A stretch of DNA of 64,000 bases from Hymenobacter aranciens (GTDB taxonomy: Bacteria; Bacteroidota; Bacteroidia; Cytophagales; Hymenobacteraceae), in NCBI RefSeq assembly GCF_030580865.1, contig NZ_JAUQSY010000009.1:204824-268823 (forward strand), written 5' to 3'. Below are positions 44,736-53,450 of this stretch, one piece after another. Each line of letters begins with the position of its first letter. The first letter of the stretch is position 1. Both the position numbers and the translations under genes were made by a program. The notes under the pieces were generated by a model, which was not told the origin of the DNA, did not search any database, and saw nothing but the letters and a program-made list of their open reading frames with translations.

Positions 44736-45800
44736 ATGAAAAACTGGCTTACCCAAGCAGTGGCGGGCTTAGCAGCAGTCACGATGCTGGCCTCGTGCGA
44801 GAAGGACGAAACCCGTGTAACAGTGCAGCCCGGTGACTCGCCGGCTCTCGCAGCAAGCACGGCAGTAGCCGGTGTGCTGACCAGCGCCAACGCCGCTAAA
44901 CCTATTGTGAAGTACACCTTCCCGGCTTTCACGAGCACTACCTCAGGCCCCGCCGTAGCAATGCCTATGCAGTACGAGCTGCAGGTGGCTAAAACGGGCA
45001 CCAACTTTGCCGCTCCTACCACCATCGCCGTTGACACGGTTGGTCGGAAAACGCTGACAATTGGTGACTTGAACACGGCGCTCATCAAAGCTGGTCTGAC
45101 TCCTGATGTGGAGGGAACGGTAGATGTGCGACTGCGCACCGTATACGCGGCCAACAGCGCGTCGCTGTATTCCAACGTAACCACCATAAAGGCTACGCCT
45201 TACTCGCGCGAGCTGTATCTGTTCGGCAGTGCGTTTGCGCTGGCTTCGGCTCCTTACATTCAGGAGCGCGACGGCCTGGCACAGCAGTATGAGGGTTACG
45301 TTTATTTCCCGCAAGCAGGTGCTACCGTTAAGCTTTCGAATACGCAAACGTCTTCGGGCACTGTGTTCGGGACCGATGCTACCAACCGCGTAGTGAGCGG
45401 AGGTACCAACGATATCACCTTCCGCCAGAAGGGTATGTACCGCGTGCGTCTGAACCTGGCTACGGGCGCTCTTGATACCGTGCATACCGTGTGGGGCCTG
45501 GTTGGCTCGGCTACCACCAACAGCGGTGCCGGCTGGGATGCTTCGAAGCGGATGACGTACAACGATACGACCAAAATGTGGACCTTTACTGGTAACATTC
45601 CTGGTGCAGGGAGCAACAATCAGTTTAAGTTCCGGGCCAATGACGCTTGGGCCATCAACCTGGGCTTGACCAAGAAGGCAACCGATGCGGCAGACCTGCT
45701 GGAACAGGATGGTGATAACATCAACCTCAGCAGCCCCGGAACTTATACGGTTTCGCTGGACCTGAACACCCCCAACGCCTATAAATACACAATCAAGTAA
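44736..45800 (+). CDS. SusE/SusF-type outer-membrane starch-binding lipoprotein
   Basis: Protein of 354 residues with lipobox (VTMLASCEKDE, Cys about residue 21). The N-terminal SusE-type Ig domain has FPAFTSTTSGPAVAMPMQYELQVAKTG, and C-terminal starch-binding modules contain ELYLFGSAF and KMWTFTGNIPGAGSNNQFKFRANDAWAINLG, as in the SusE/SusF family. It binds alpha-glucan at the cell surface. It follows susD by 181 bases, and its own terminator is at 45819. Confidence 0.9.
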   Translation: MKNWLTQAVAGLAAVTMLASCEKDETRVTVQPGDSPALAASTAVAGVLTSANAAKPIVKYTFPAFTSTTSGPAVAMPMQYELQVAKTGTNFAAPTTIAVDTVGRKTLTIGDLNTALIKAGLTPDVEGTVDVRLRTVYAANSASLYSNVTTIKATPYSRELYLFGSAFALASAPYIQERDGLAQQYEGYVYFPQAGATVKLSNTQTSSGTVFGTDATNRVVSGGTNDITFRQKGMYRVRLNLATGALDTVHTVWGLVGSATTNSGAGWDASKRMTYNDTTKMWTFTGNIPGAGSNNQFKFRANDAWAINLGLTKKATDAADLLEQDGDNINLSSPGTYTVSLDLNTPNAYKYTIK

Positions 45801-45818
45801 GCTTTGCAGCTAATCGAA

Positions 45819-45852
45819 CAAGAAAGCCCGGTCAATTGACCGGGCTTTCTTG
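45819..45852 (+). terminator. Rho-independent terminator of the sus operon
   Basis: CAAGAAAGCCCGGTCAA and TTGACCGGGCTTTCTTG are perfect arms, followed by TTT. Confidence 0.85.
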
Positions 45853-45924
45853 TTTAAGACGAAGGGGGTAATACCTTTTTCGGCTTCCGGCGATTGAACA
45901 GCTACCCACATGCGGCGCCCCACT

Positions 45925-46190
45925 ACGCCCTACTTTCGTTTTTTCATCGCAACTTTTTTTCTGTCTATGATTCTTCCAACGGTGGCTCTACGAGCTGGCA
46001 CTAGTGCCAGCTCGATAACGCATACCACCGCGTCTACTTCACCACCGAAGGGTATAACTCCGACTCCGTCGATGGGTTTATATTATGGCTTCGCTGAATC
46101 AGACCAGGCCCGACACCCACCTCCGCAACAAATGAAAGAAGAGGCATTTCTACGCTGCCGGCATGTTGTCGAAGGCTAATGCCGATATGT
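45925..46190 (+). pseudogene. Decayed second copy of the BadF-type kinase gene (5' part)
   Basis: From 45966 the sequence parallels the start of the intact kinase gene at 47802: ATGAT then GGTGGCTC, GGTGCCAGCTCGA-like, CGCGTCTA, and ACCGAAGGGTATAAC are shared, but with frameshifts and scattered changes, so the open frame here (89 residues from 45910) encodes an unrelated peptide. Even the upstream region is alike (CGCCCTAC.TTCG). Only about the first 70-80 codons are recognisable; the rest is missing. It is read as a remnant of duplication. Confidence 0.65.
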
Positions 46191-46231
46191 CAGTGACGCG
46201 CTCAATGGCACCGTGCAAACTTATCAGGCAA

Positions 46232-46270
46232 TGAAAAAGCCCCGGCGCGTAATGCGCCGGGGCTTTTTCA
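46232..46270. terminator. Bidirectional terminator
   Basis: TGAAAAAGCCCCGGCGC and GCGCCGGGGCTTTTTCA arms around a 5-base loop, 20 bases after the stop of the minus-strand T9SS gene. Confidence 0.85.
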
Positions 46271-46289
46271 TCACTCTAAAGCGGCATGC

Positions 46290-47525
46290 TTACAGCAGCA
46301 CTACTTTGCGGGTAGCGGTGCGGGCTCCCTGCTGCACTTTCACGAGGTAGGTGCCAGCGGCCAGGTTAGCGGCGTTCAGGTCTAGTGTTTGGGTGCCGGC
46401 GGCTTTGGGGCCGTTTTCCAGCACGCGCACTTCGCGGCCCAGCAGGTCGGTGAGGGCGATGCGCACCTGCTCTGAGCCAGCGGCTACGCTGTAACTGATG
46501 GTGGCGCGGCCAGCCACGGGGTTGGGGGCTACGATGAGGCCCATGGCGGCCGCAGCAGCGGTTGCTTTGGTACTTAGTACGCCGTTGGCGCCCAGAGCAA
46601 AACTTGCCGTTTGCAAGCCCGGAATTGCAGCGAAGTCAACGTCGTTGCCGGTAGCCCCGTTATCTAAGCCGCCCAGGTTTGGACTGGGTAAGCCAGCTGG
46701 AAATGCTCCTTCTGCCTGCGGAATAAATTCACCAGATGCATAGCCCCCATTGCCGTTATTATAGATAGCAAAAACCAGGAATCCGGCACCCACTGCAGTT
46801 GCCCCCAGGGCTGCCCGGTCTAGCTCGATTTCCCAACCATAAGAACCTGCTGCTCCGTAAGTAGCGCCCGTAGTTGGGACAGTGTTGCCAGGATTGGTAC
46901 CGATTTCACCATTTGTGGTGTTGCGATAGGCCATGCGGGCATTTGCGAGTTGAGCGTACGCACCTGTAGCAACAGCTGGGCTAATAGTGAGGGCGGTACC
47001 ATCACCAACAATTGCGCCCCCGGTAGTCGTAATTTGACGGCTATCGATTGCCGTGGCTGAAGTAAAGAAGGCCGCCTCCGCAAGGTAGGTTTGGGGGGTA
47101 GTACCACTATTACCACGCAAAGCAAAAGCCAGATTAGTAGGTTGGTCTAGCTTGATACGCGTGATTTTCTCGAATGAGGTACCGCCCGCGCCAGCAGGCA
47201 GAAAGGTACCGGCTGGCACACCAGCTGCCCCAGGAATATTCAGAAAAATCTGAAACGCATTGCTACCTGGGTCTACGGTACCTCCCAGAAACAGATATAC
47301 TTTATCGACGGTGCTGGCCGCGTAGAGGCTCAGTAGTCCCCGCGCACCAAAAGGACGTCCCGTGTTTGGGTCCCCCGTGAAAGTGTTGCTTTTGCCCAGC
47401 AACACATAGTTGCCGGCTGTAAGCTCGGAGGTAGTGAGCTGACCATCAACAACTACTTGGGCATGAGCGCTAAGGCTGCCAACCGCCAGTACGCTGGCGG
47501 CAGCAAGGGTAGATATTTTTTTCAT
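46290..47525 (-). CDS. Secreted T9SS type A sorting-domain protein
   Basis: Protein of 411 residues with a signal peptide (MKKISTLAAASVLAVGSLSAHAQ). The body looks like the cell-surface proteins of Bacteroidota built from strands (VDGQLTTSELTAGNYVLLGKSN... VDKVYLFLGGTV...FQIFLNIPGA), with a DUF-type carbohydrate-associated fold. The C-terminus LIVAPNPVAGRATISYSV...LTDLLGREVRVLENG...AGTYLVKVQQG is a T9SS sorting domain. Placed between SusE and the sugar kinase, it is probably a glucan-binding accessory; binding is inferred from context only. Confidence 0.8.
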   Translation of the reverse strand: MKKISTLAAASVLAVGSLSAHAQVVVDGQLTTSELTAGNYVLLGKSNTFTGDPNTGRPFGARGLLSLYAASTVDKVYLFLGGTVDPGSNAFQIFLNIPGAAGVPAGTFLPAGAGGTSFEKITRIKLDQPTNLAFALRGNSGTTPQTYLAEAAFFTSATAIDSRQITTTGGAIVGDGTALTISPAVATGAYAQLANARMAYRNTTNGEIGTNPGNTVPTTGATYGAAGSYGWEIELDRAALGATAVGAGFLVFAIYNNGNGGYASGEFIPQAEGAFPAGLPSPNLGGLDNGATGNDVDFAAIPGLQTASFALGANGVLSTKATAAAAAMGLIVAPNPVAGRATISYSVAAGSEQVRIALTDLLGREVRVLENGPKAAGTQTLDLNAANLAAGTYLVKVQQGARTATRKVVLL

Positions 47526-47801
47526 GGAATTTGAAAAAGGGTGTGGGATTTATTGATTTGATTAAAATGGTCTTGTCATTGCGACGGGTCCATTCCCACA
47601 AAAAGACCTTACGCCGTACGCAATTCAAACGTTTCAGATTGGAATCGGGCCTGTCCACAAACGTTTTTTGGCTAGCAGACTGCTAACCAAGCCGCACCCT
47701 GGCTTTGAGGTGGCAACCGCAAGCATTAGCGGCCCGGTGAGGTGGCGCTTCTGGCGGCCGCGCCCTACATTCGCTGTTCTAAACGAATTTTTCCTCGCCT
47801 T

Positions 47802-48656
47802 ATGATGCTCATTGCCGACGGCGGCTCCACGAAGTGTAACTGGTGCCAGCTCGACGACGCGAACCGTCGCGTCTATTTTAATACCGAAGGGTATAACCCG
47901 GACTTTATCGACACGACTGGCATCGTGGCGTCGCTGACGCAGAATCTACCCGATACCCTGCCCCGCAATGAGGTAACGGAAGTGCATTTTTACGGCGCGG
48001 GCGTGTCGTCGCAGGCCAAGGCCGACGTGATTGGCAATGCCATGAAACAGCTGTTTCCGAACGCCAAGGTAGAGGTGACTGAAGACCTGCTGGCGGCCGC
48101 CCGGGCGCTGCTCGGCCGCGAGCCGGGCTTTGCCGCCATCCTGGGCACGGGCACCAACTCGTGCATCTACGACGGCCAGCAAATCACTTACAACGTCGAT
48201 TCGCTGGGCTATTTCCTGGGCGACGAGGGCTCGGGCTCCTTCATCGGCAAGCGCCTGCTGCGGGACTACCTGCGCGGCCTGCTGCCCGATGGCCTGCAGG
48301 AAATTTTCAAGGAAACCTACTCGCTGGGCTCGCGCAACGACATTCTGGACCGCCTCAACAACGGCCCGCTGCCCAACCGCTTCCTGGCCAGCTTCGCCAA
48401 GTTTGCCTACGACCACAACAACGTGAGCTACTGCCGCGACATCGTGCAAATCGGCTTCGAGGCCTTCTTCCAAAACCTGGTGCTGCACTATCCCAAATAC
48501 CAGGATTACAGCTTCAACTGCATCGGCTCGGTGGGCTACAACTTCCGTGATATTCTGACGCAGGTGGCCAACAGCCACGGCATGCAGGTGGGTAAAATCA
48601 TCCGCTCTCCTATCGATGACCTGGTGACGTACCATGAGCAGGCCAAAGCTCTTTAG
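47802..48656 (+). CDS. BadF/BadG/BcrA-type ATPase, N-acetylglucosamine-kinase-like
   Basis: Protein of 284 residues from the ATG at 47802 (MMLIADGGSTKCNWCQLD). ASKHA-fold kinase motifs: phosphate-1 IADGGSTKC, GTGTNSCIYD (phosphate-2/adenosine region) and GDEGSGSFIGKRLL. This group phosphorylates amino sugars or similar in Bacteroidota. An in-frame ATG 60 bases upstream adds no family homology. The position within the alpha-glucan region suggests a role with imported sugars. A diverged remnant of the same gene lies at 45925-46190. Confidence 0.88.
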   Translation: MMLIADGGSTKCNWCQLDDANRRVYFNTEGYNPDFIDTTGIVASLTQNLPDTLPRNEVTEVHFYGAGVSSQAKADVIGNAMKQLFPNAKVEVTEDLLAAARALLGREPGFAAILGTGTNSCIYDGQQITYNVDSLGYFLGDEGSGSFIGKRLLRDYLRGLLPDGLQEIFKETYSLGSRNDILDRLNNGPLPNRFLASFAKFAYDHNNVSYCRDIVQIGFEAFFQNLVLHYPKYQDYSFNCIGSVGYNFRDILTQVANSHGMQVGKIIRSPIDDLVTYHEQAKAL

Positions 48657-48735
48657 TTTTGAAGTATGAGTTAAGAGTTTTGAGTTGCTGGCGGTATTCT
48701 CACTGACTAGGCTCAACTCCAATTCAAAGCTCCAG

Positions 48736-48778
48736 AAACAGAAATCCCCGCCGTGTAGCACGGCGGGGATTTCTGTTT
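48736..48778. terminator. Bidirectional terminator
   Basis: AAACAGAAATCCCCGCCGTG and CACGGCGGGGATTTCTGTTT arms around a 3-base loop, between convergent kinase and amylase genes. Confidence 0.9.
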
Positions 48779-48795
48779 TAGCGGGTGGTGGGCGT

Positions 48796-51591
48796 TTACT
48801 TGCTCACCACCAAGCGGGTCGTTTGCTGTAGGTTGCCCGATTGCAGGCGCACCATGTACACACCGGCGGCCAACTTATCGAGCGGCAGCTCGAGGGTGTG
48901 CTGGCCGAGGCTTTCGCGGGTGGCGGGCAGGCTCAGGATGGCCTGGCCCAGCACGTTGCTTACCGATACCTGCACACTGGCCGCCTGCGGCAGCTCGTAG
49001 TGAAGCGTAGCGCTGGTGCTGGCAGGGTTGGGCGCGGCCACCAGGCGGAAGGCGTTGGTGGCCTGGGCGGCGCGGGTGCCCAGCACGGTGCGGGTCAGGC
49101 GGCGGTTGGTATATACGGCGTACTCACCAGCGTTGAGGGTGAGTAGCGCCTGGGTGTTGGTTACCGTGATGCTGTCACCGGTGAGGTAGTTGTACCAGCG
49201 GCCGGTGCTTTGGAAATTCGGGTTAATCTGGTCGCCAAATACGCCGAAGTTGCCCACGGCCGTCACATTGAGCGAGGGGTCGGTGAGGTGCACGACCTTC
49301 GACTGCGAGCCCAGCTGATAGGTGAAGGCGCCCGTGCTGAACGCCGGCTGCTTGTGCAGGGCAATAAGGTTGGCGTAGGTGGCGTACAGCTTGCGGCGGG
49401 CGGGGTCCTGGTAGTAATTCCAGCGAATGGGCTTGGAACCGGTGCGGCCATTAAAGTCGATGTTGACATCGTAGCCCAGCTCGCCAAACTGCCACACCAT
49501 TTTGGGGCCGGGGATGGTGAAGAAGAAGGCCGCGTTCATTTCCATGCGCGCCAGGGCGGTGCCAAGGTTACGAGTGTTGTAGCCCCCCGCGCCACTAAGG
49601 CCGTAAGTGAGGGCGGCGTACATGTTGCGCTCCTCATCGTGGCTTTCCATGTAGCTCACCAGGTTAGGCTGCTGCCAGTTGCGATTGGCATGGTAGGCGT
49701 AGCTGGGGTTGGCATTGCGGCCCTGGCTCAGCTGGTCGTAGGCGCTGTGGATGTTGCCCCACAGCATCATGCCGGCGTTTGAGAGGGCAATTTCTTCCGT
49801 GTTATCGGCGAAATGCTCCAGAATGACATACGTGCCGGGGCGGGTGGCCTGCATGTGGTTGTTGTAGTCGTTCCAGATATTGATGCGCGACTGGTCGTAA
49901 GCCCCCCAGGCGCCCACGTCGTTCGGGGTATTGCGCTGCGTAAAGCCCTTGCTGAGGTCGAAGCGGTAGCCATCGATGCGGAACTCGTTCACCCAGAAAT
50001 CCATCACGTTCTTCGAGAAGGTTCTGGTGAACTGGCTTTCGTGGTTAAAGTCGTAGCACACGTTGAAGGGGTGCGTGGCCGTGCGGTTGTACCAAGGGCT
50101 GTTGGTGGCGGGGTTGCCGTTGTCGAAGTACAGCTGCACCATCGGGCTCTGGCCGCAGGAGTGGTTGAGCACCATGTCGAGCACCACGGCCATGCCACGG
50201 CGGTGGCATTCGTCGATGAGCGCTTTCAGCGCATCTTTGGTGCCGTAGTATTTATCGACGGCGAAGTAGAAGCTTGGGTTGTAGCCCCAGCTGTCGTTGC
50301 CCTCAAACTCGTTCACCGGCATCAGTTCGATGCAGTTCACGCCCAGGCGCTGCAGGTAGTTCAGCGAGTCCTGCAAGGTCTGGAAATCGTGGCGCTGAAT
50401 AAAGTCGCGCAGGTGCAACTCATACACTACCAGGCTGCTCTTGGCCGGACGGGTAAAGGTGGTCGTCTGCCAGTTATAAGGCGTCTGGTTGGTCTGAAAA
50501 GTGGACATAATGCCCGACTGGCCAGCCGGGTAGCTCAGGCGTCCCGGGTAAGTGACGGCCGGAATATACTGGTCGTTGCCGGGGTCGAGGATTTTCTCGG
50601 TGTAGGGGTCGGCCACGTGCAGCGTACCATCCACAAAGTACTGATAGGCATACTCGCGGCCCGGCGTGAGGCCATTGAGCTGCACCCACCACATGTTGCC
50701 ATCGGGGGTTTTGTTCATGTAAGCCGAGTTCAAGGGCTGGAAGTTGTTAAACTCGCCCAGGGCGTACACAAACTGCTTGTTGGGCGCCGTGAGGGCCAGG
50801 ATAACCGAGGTGCCGCCGGCCAGGTAGGTGATGCCTTGCTTGGCGCCGGCGGGTAGGGCGGCCGTAGTCACGGCGGGGCGCACCACCAGCGCCAGCGAGT
50901 CGGAAACGGCGGTGGCACCGCTGCCAGCCGTCACTTTCACCAGGTTGTAGCCCGCCACGGGCGTCACGTTGCCCGAGACGGTGGTGGCGTTGGCGGCCGT
51001 GGTCACGGTGGTGCCATTCAGCGTCAGGGTCAGGTTGGCGGCCAGGGCGCTGGTGCCCGTGATGGCCACCGACGTGCCGGCCGTCACAAACTGCGGTGCC
51101 CCCGTGCTGCCCGGCTGCGTGATGCGCACGGCCTGCGTGGCCTGGTTCACATCGACGAAAATATCGCCACCATTGGCCGCCCGGCCCACCACGGTACCCG
51201 CAGCGTTCTTGAAAAGCATGCCCAGGCGCAGCACCGTTTCGTTGGCGGGCACGGGGTAGAATCCGCGCACCGTTGGGCTGAGGGTGATGGTGTAGATATT
51301 AGGAGACACGCGCGTCATCAGGGCCGCCGGGTCGGCCGCGCCGAAATTGGGGCTTTTCACGTTGCGCCAGTTGGTGTTGCTGGTGCTGAGGTTGGTAACG
51401 GTGCCCGTCCAGATGTATACGTCACCGGTGAAGTTGTTGAGCGCGCCGTTGCCCAGGGCGGCGTTGTAGGTGATGGTAACGCCCGTGCTGTTTTCGGTGA
51501 AGAAAACCGGGTTGGTGGTCACCACCTGCGCCTGCGCCCAGGCCGGCAGCAATAGCGCCAGCAGCGCCGCAAATAAGTGTAAGTGCTTCAT
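48796..51591 (-). CDS. Secreted GH13 alpha-amylase-family glycosidase with T9SS sorting domain
   Basis: Protein of 931 residues with a signal peptide (MKHLHLFAALLALLLPAWAQAQ). The N-terminus holds a DUF4961-like starch-utilisation module, an Ig-like segment and a CBM48/E-set domain. The GH13 barrel has DMVLNHSCG (region I), FRIDGYRFDLSKG (nucleophile Asp), YVILEHFADN (acid/base Glu) and MESHDEERN (transition-state Asp). The C-terminus (ATLHYELPQAASVQVSVSNVLGQAIL...AAGVYMVRLQSG) is a T9SS type A sorting domain, so the enzyme is surface-exposed or released. It hydrolyses alpha-glucans outside the cell. The LacI-type operator at 51656 lies 65 bases upstream. Confidence 0.95.
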   Translation of the reverse strand: MKHLHLFAALLALLLPAWAQAQVVTTNPVFFTENSTGVTITYNAALGNGALNNFTGDVYIWTGTVTNLSTSNTNWRNVKSPNFGAADPAALMTRVSPNIYTITLSPTVRGFYPVPANETVLRLGMLFKNAAGTVVGRAANGGDIFVDVNQATQAVRITQPGSTGAPQFVTAGTSVAITGTSALAANLTLTLNGTTVTTAANATTVSGNVTPVAGYNLVKVTAGSGATAVSDSLALVVRPAVTTAALPAGAKQGITYLAGGTSVILALTAPNKQFVYALGEFNNFQPLNSAYMNKTPDGNMWWVQLNGLTPGREYAYQYFVDGTLHVADPYTEKILDPGNDQYIPAVTYPGRLSYPAGQSGIMSTFQTNQTPYNWQTTTFTRPAKSSLVVYELHLRDFIQRHDFQTLQDSLNYLQRLGVNCIELMPVNEFEGNDSWGYNPSFYFAVDKYYGTKDALKALIDECHRRGMAVVLDMVLNHSCGQSPMVQLYFDNGNPATNSPWYNRTATHPFNVCYDFNHESQFTRTFSKNVMDFWVNEFRIDGYRFDLSKGFTQRNTPNDVGAWGAYDQSRINIWNDYNNHMQATRPGTYVILEHFADNTEEIALSNAGMMLWGNIHSAYDQLSQGRNANPSYAYHANRNWQQPNLVSYMESHDEERNMYAALTYGLSGAGGYNTRNLGTALARMEMNAAFFFTIPGPKMVWQFGELGYDVNIDFNGRTGSKPIRWNYYQDPARRKLYATYANLIALHKQPAFSTGAFTYQLGSQSKVVHLTDPSLNVTAVGNFGVFGDQINPNFQSTGRWYNYLTGDSITVTNTQALLTLNAGEYAVYTNRRLTRTVLGTRAAQATNAFRLVAAPNPASTSATLHYELPQAASVQVSVSNVLGQAILSLPATRESLGQHTLELPLDKLAAGVYMVRLQSGNLQQTTRLVVSK

Positions 51592-51655
51592 GTAAGAAGG
51601 GAACGGGTAAGTGGGAAATTAAAAGTCGATTAAATTCAAAAAATGAATCAGTTAC

Positions 51656-51671
51656 CTGCAATCGTTTGCAG
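51656..51671. promoter_or_regulatory. LacI-type operator upstream of the GH13 gene
   Basis: CTGCAATCGTTTGCAG, the exact reverse complement of the 16-bp site upstream of susC (39360-39375). It sits 65 bases before the amylase start and may also affect the divergent DUF2279 gene. Confidence 0.6.
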
Positions 51672-51738
51672 TGATTTTGAGGATGCAAGATACGAATTTA
51701 CCGCCCGTCACATTCGATTGCAGGCCCTGCGCCCGGCG

Positions 51739-51746
51739 TATCTTTG
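51739..51746 (+). promoter_or_regulatory. -7 box TATCTTTG before the DUF2279 gene
   Basis: TAnnTTTG match 19 bases before the ATG at 51765; no clear -33 box. Confidence 0.4.
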
Positions 51747-51764
51747 GGGTTCTATTCGGGTTTC

Positions 51765-52709
51765 ATGACGCGCCGTTTCCCCCTTTTGGTTCCCCGCTGG
51801 GGTTTGGCTTTGGGCCTGAGCTGCGGGCTGCGGCTGGCGGCCGCGCAACCGCTCAATAGCCCGGCAGCAGCAACCGCCTCCCCTGCCCTCGCCGACACGC
51901 TGCTTCGCCCCAACCGCCTGCGGTTGCTGGTGGGCGGTTCAGCGCTGGGCTACGGCCTCATTTACACTGGTCTGGCTACGGCCTGGTACACCGGTCCGCG
52001 TGCGCCGCTGCACTGGTTCAACGACTGGCCCGAGTGGAAACAGATGGACAAGGCCGGCCACGCCTGGGGTGCCTTCCACGAAAGCCGAGCTGCCGTAGAC
52101 CTGCTCCGCTGGACCGGCCTGAGCGAGAAAAAGTCCATCTGGTACGGCTCCTTCGTCGGGTTCGTGGTACAAAGCCCCATCGAGCTGTTTGACGGCTTCG
52201 ACCCGGCTTATGGCGCCTCGGCTACCGACTTAGCCGCCAATTTTGTAGGCTCGGCCGGGGTACTGGCGCAGCAGCTGGCCTGGCACGACGTGCGCATCAT
52301 GCCCAAGGTGTCGTTTCACCTCTCGCCCTACGCCCGGCGGCGGCCCAATGCCTTGGGCAGCAATTTCCCCGAGCGTTTATTAAAAGACTATAACGGCCAG
52401 ACCTACTGGCTGTGTACCGACGTAGGTGCCTTCCTGAAGCCCGGCAACCGCTGGCCGCGCTGGCTACAACCGGCCGTGGGCTACGGGGCGGAGGAAATTG
52501 TGTACAACGACGCTGGCGTGAATGCCGCGCAGGGCCTGCGGCCGTACCGGCAGTATTATTTGTCGTTCGACGTGGATTTGCGGCGCATTCCCACGCGCAG
52601 CAAGTTCCTGAAAACATCCTTTTATATACTTAGCATCATACACTTACCAGCGCCGGCGCTGGAGCTGAGCGGGCGCGGCAAGTGGAGTTTTCACGGGTTG
52701 TATTATTAG
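51765..52709 (+). CDS. DUF2279 membrane/periplasmic protein
   Basis: Protein of 314 residues from the ATG at 51765 (MTRRFPLLVPRWGLALGLSCGLRLAAAQ, signal-like). It has the DUF2279 (YfiM-like) core: ALGYGLIYTGLATAWY, FNDWPEWKQMDKAGHAWGAFHESRAAVDLLRWTG and SIELFDGFDPAYGASATDLAANFVGSAGVLAQQL. Members are envelope proteins of unknown function. It is divergent from the amylase and might be controlled through the same intergenic region. Confidence 0.85.
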   Translation: MTRRFPLLVPRWGLALGLSCGLRLAAAQPLNSPAAATASPALADTLLRPNRLRLLVGGSALGYGLIYTGLATAWYTGPRAPLHWFNDWPEWKQMDKAGHAWGAFHESRAAVDLLRWTGLSEKKSIWYGSFVGFVVQSPIELFDGFDPAYGASATDLAANFVGSAGVLAQQLAWHDVRIMPKVSFHLSPYARRRPNALGSNFPERLLKDYNGQTYWLCTDVGAFLKPGNRWPRWLQPAVGYGAEEIVYNDAGVNAAQGLRPYRQYYLSFDVDLRRIPTRSKFLKTSFYILSIIHLPAPALELSGRGKWSFHGLYY

Positions 52710-52759
52710 GTATGAATTAAGAGTTTTGGGCTTTAGGTCAAAACTCTTAATTCATACCT
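52708..52759. repeat. 20-bp inverted repeat, likely terminator
   Basis: AGGTATGAATTAAGAGTTTT pairs exactly with 52740-52759 around a 12-base loop, between convergent genes. Similar TTAAGAGTT tracts occur near 48666 and 56213. Confidence 0.8.
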
Positions 52760-52765
52760 CCATAC

Positions 52766-53347
52766 TTACTTCTTCACGGTCACCGCCGTGCCTGCCGGAA
52801 TTGGTATTTCCCGCGCCGTTTCGAACTGGCCGGGCGTAACCGCCTCTTCATTTACCCGGCGCTGCACGATGCGCAGGTGGTGGCCGCCCACGTTGAGCAC
52901 CGCCAGGTCGGAGCTCACGCCGGAATTAGCATCGTAGGCGCGGAAGCCCAGCAGCATATCGGCCGGGAAGTTGGCGAGCTTGGCTTTTTCGGCATTCACC
53001 ACGTCGGGCTTGCCGTTGAAACGGCCCAGGTCGATGTCCTGGGGCTTTTTGCCGCTCAGCAAGAGGTGGGCACTGCTGCGCTTGGCGCTGGGGTTGTCCG
53101 CGTCCTTCACTGGCTTGAAATCGAACGCTGCGGTGATGGTTTGGGCCGGAGCGGCAACCTCCAGCGTGGGCTCGGTGGCGGTGGCGTCGGCCGGCGCGGC
53201 GGCCGAGTCGGCGGGGGCAGCGGGCTGCTCAACGGGGGCTTCGGGAGCCGGGGTAATGGCTGCGGCAGGCTGCTCGGTGGCAGTATTTTGGCCGCAGCTG
53301 GCTAGGAATAGCGCAGCCGCCAGCAGGGAGTAACAGGCGTGTTTCAT
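52766..53347 (-). CDS. Hypothetical lipoprotein
   Basis: Protein of 193 residues from the ATG at 53347 (MKHACYSLLAAALFLASCGQ). The lipobox Cys is about residue 18. An Ala/Pro/Glu-rich linker (about 22-70) precedes an unrecognised domain with TAAFDFKPVKDADNPSAKRSSAHLLLSGKKPQDIDLG. It is conserved-looking but not assignable. It may sit with the MscS channel gene upstream on the same strand. Confidence 0.65.
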   Translation of the reverse strand: MKHACYSLLAAALFLASCGQNTATEQPAAAITPAPEAPVEQPAAPADSAAAPADATATEPTLEVAAPAQTITAAFDFKPVKDADNPSAKRSSAHLLLSGKKPQDIDLGRFNGKPDVVNAEKAKLANFPADMLLGFRAYDANSGVSSDLAVLNVGGHHLRIVQRRVNEEAVTPGQFETAREIPIPAGTAVTVKK

Positions 53348-53389
53348 AAAATGCAAAAGCAAGGTTTAGCGACGTAAGATTACAAAAGA

Positions 53390-53432
53390 ACTGTCATCCT
53401 TGCCTTCGGAACCACGAATTAAGGATGACAGT
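53390..53432. repeat. Small inverted repeat (12-bp arms)
   Basis: ACTGTCATCCTT at 53390-53401 pairs with 53421-53432; the arm shares GTCATCC with the repeats at 17181 and 62443. Confidence 0.65.
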
Positions 53433-53450
53433 CATCAGTATCGCAGCTAC

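Noticed and set aside
47615..47670. Further LacI-type operator (AAACGTTT-like) before the kinase gene
   Set aside because: Only a short palindromic core matches; it does not share the 16-bp site found at 39360 and 51656.
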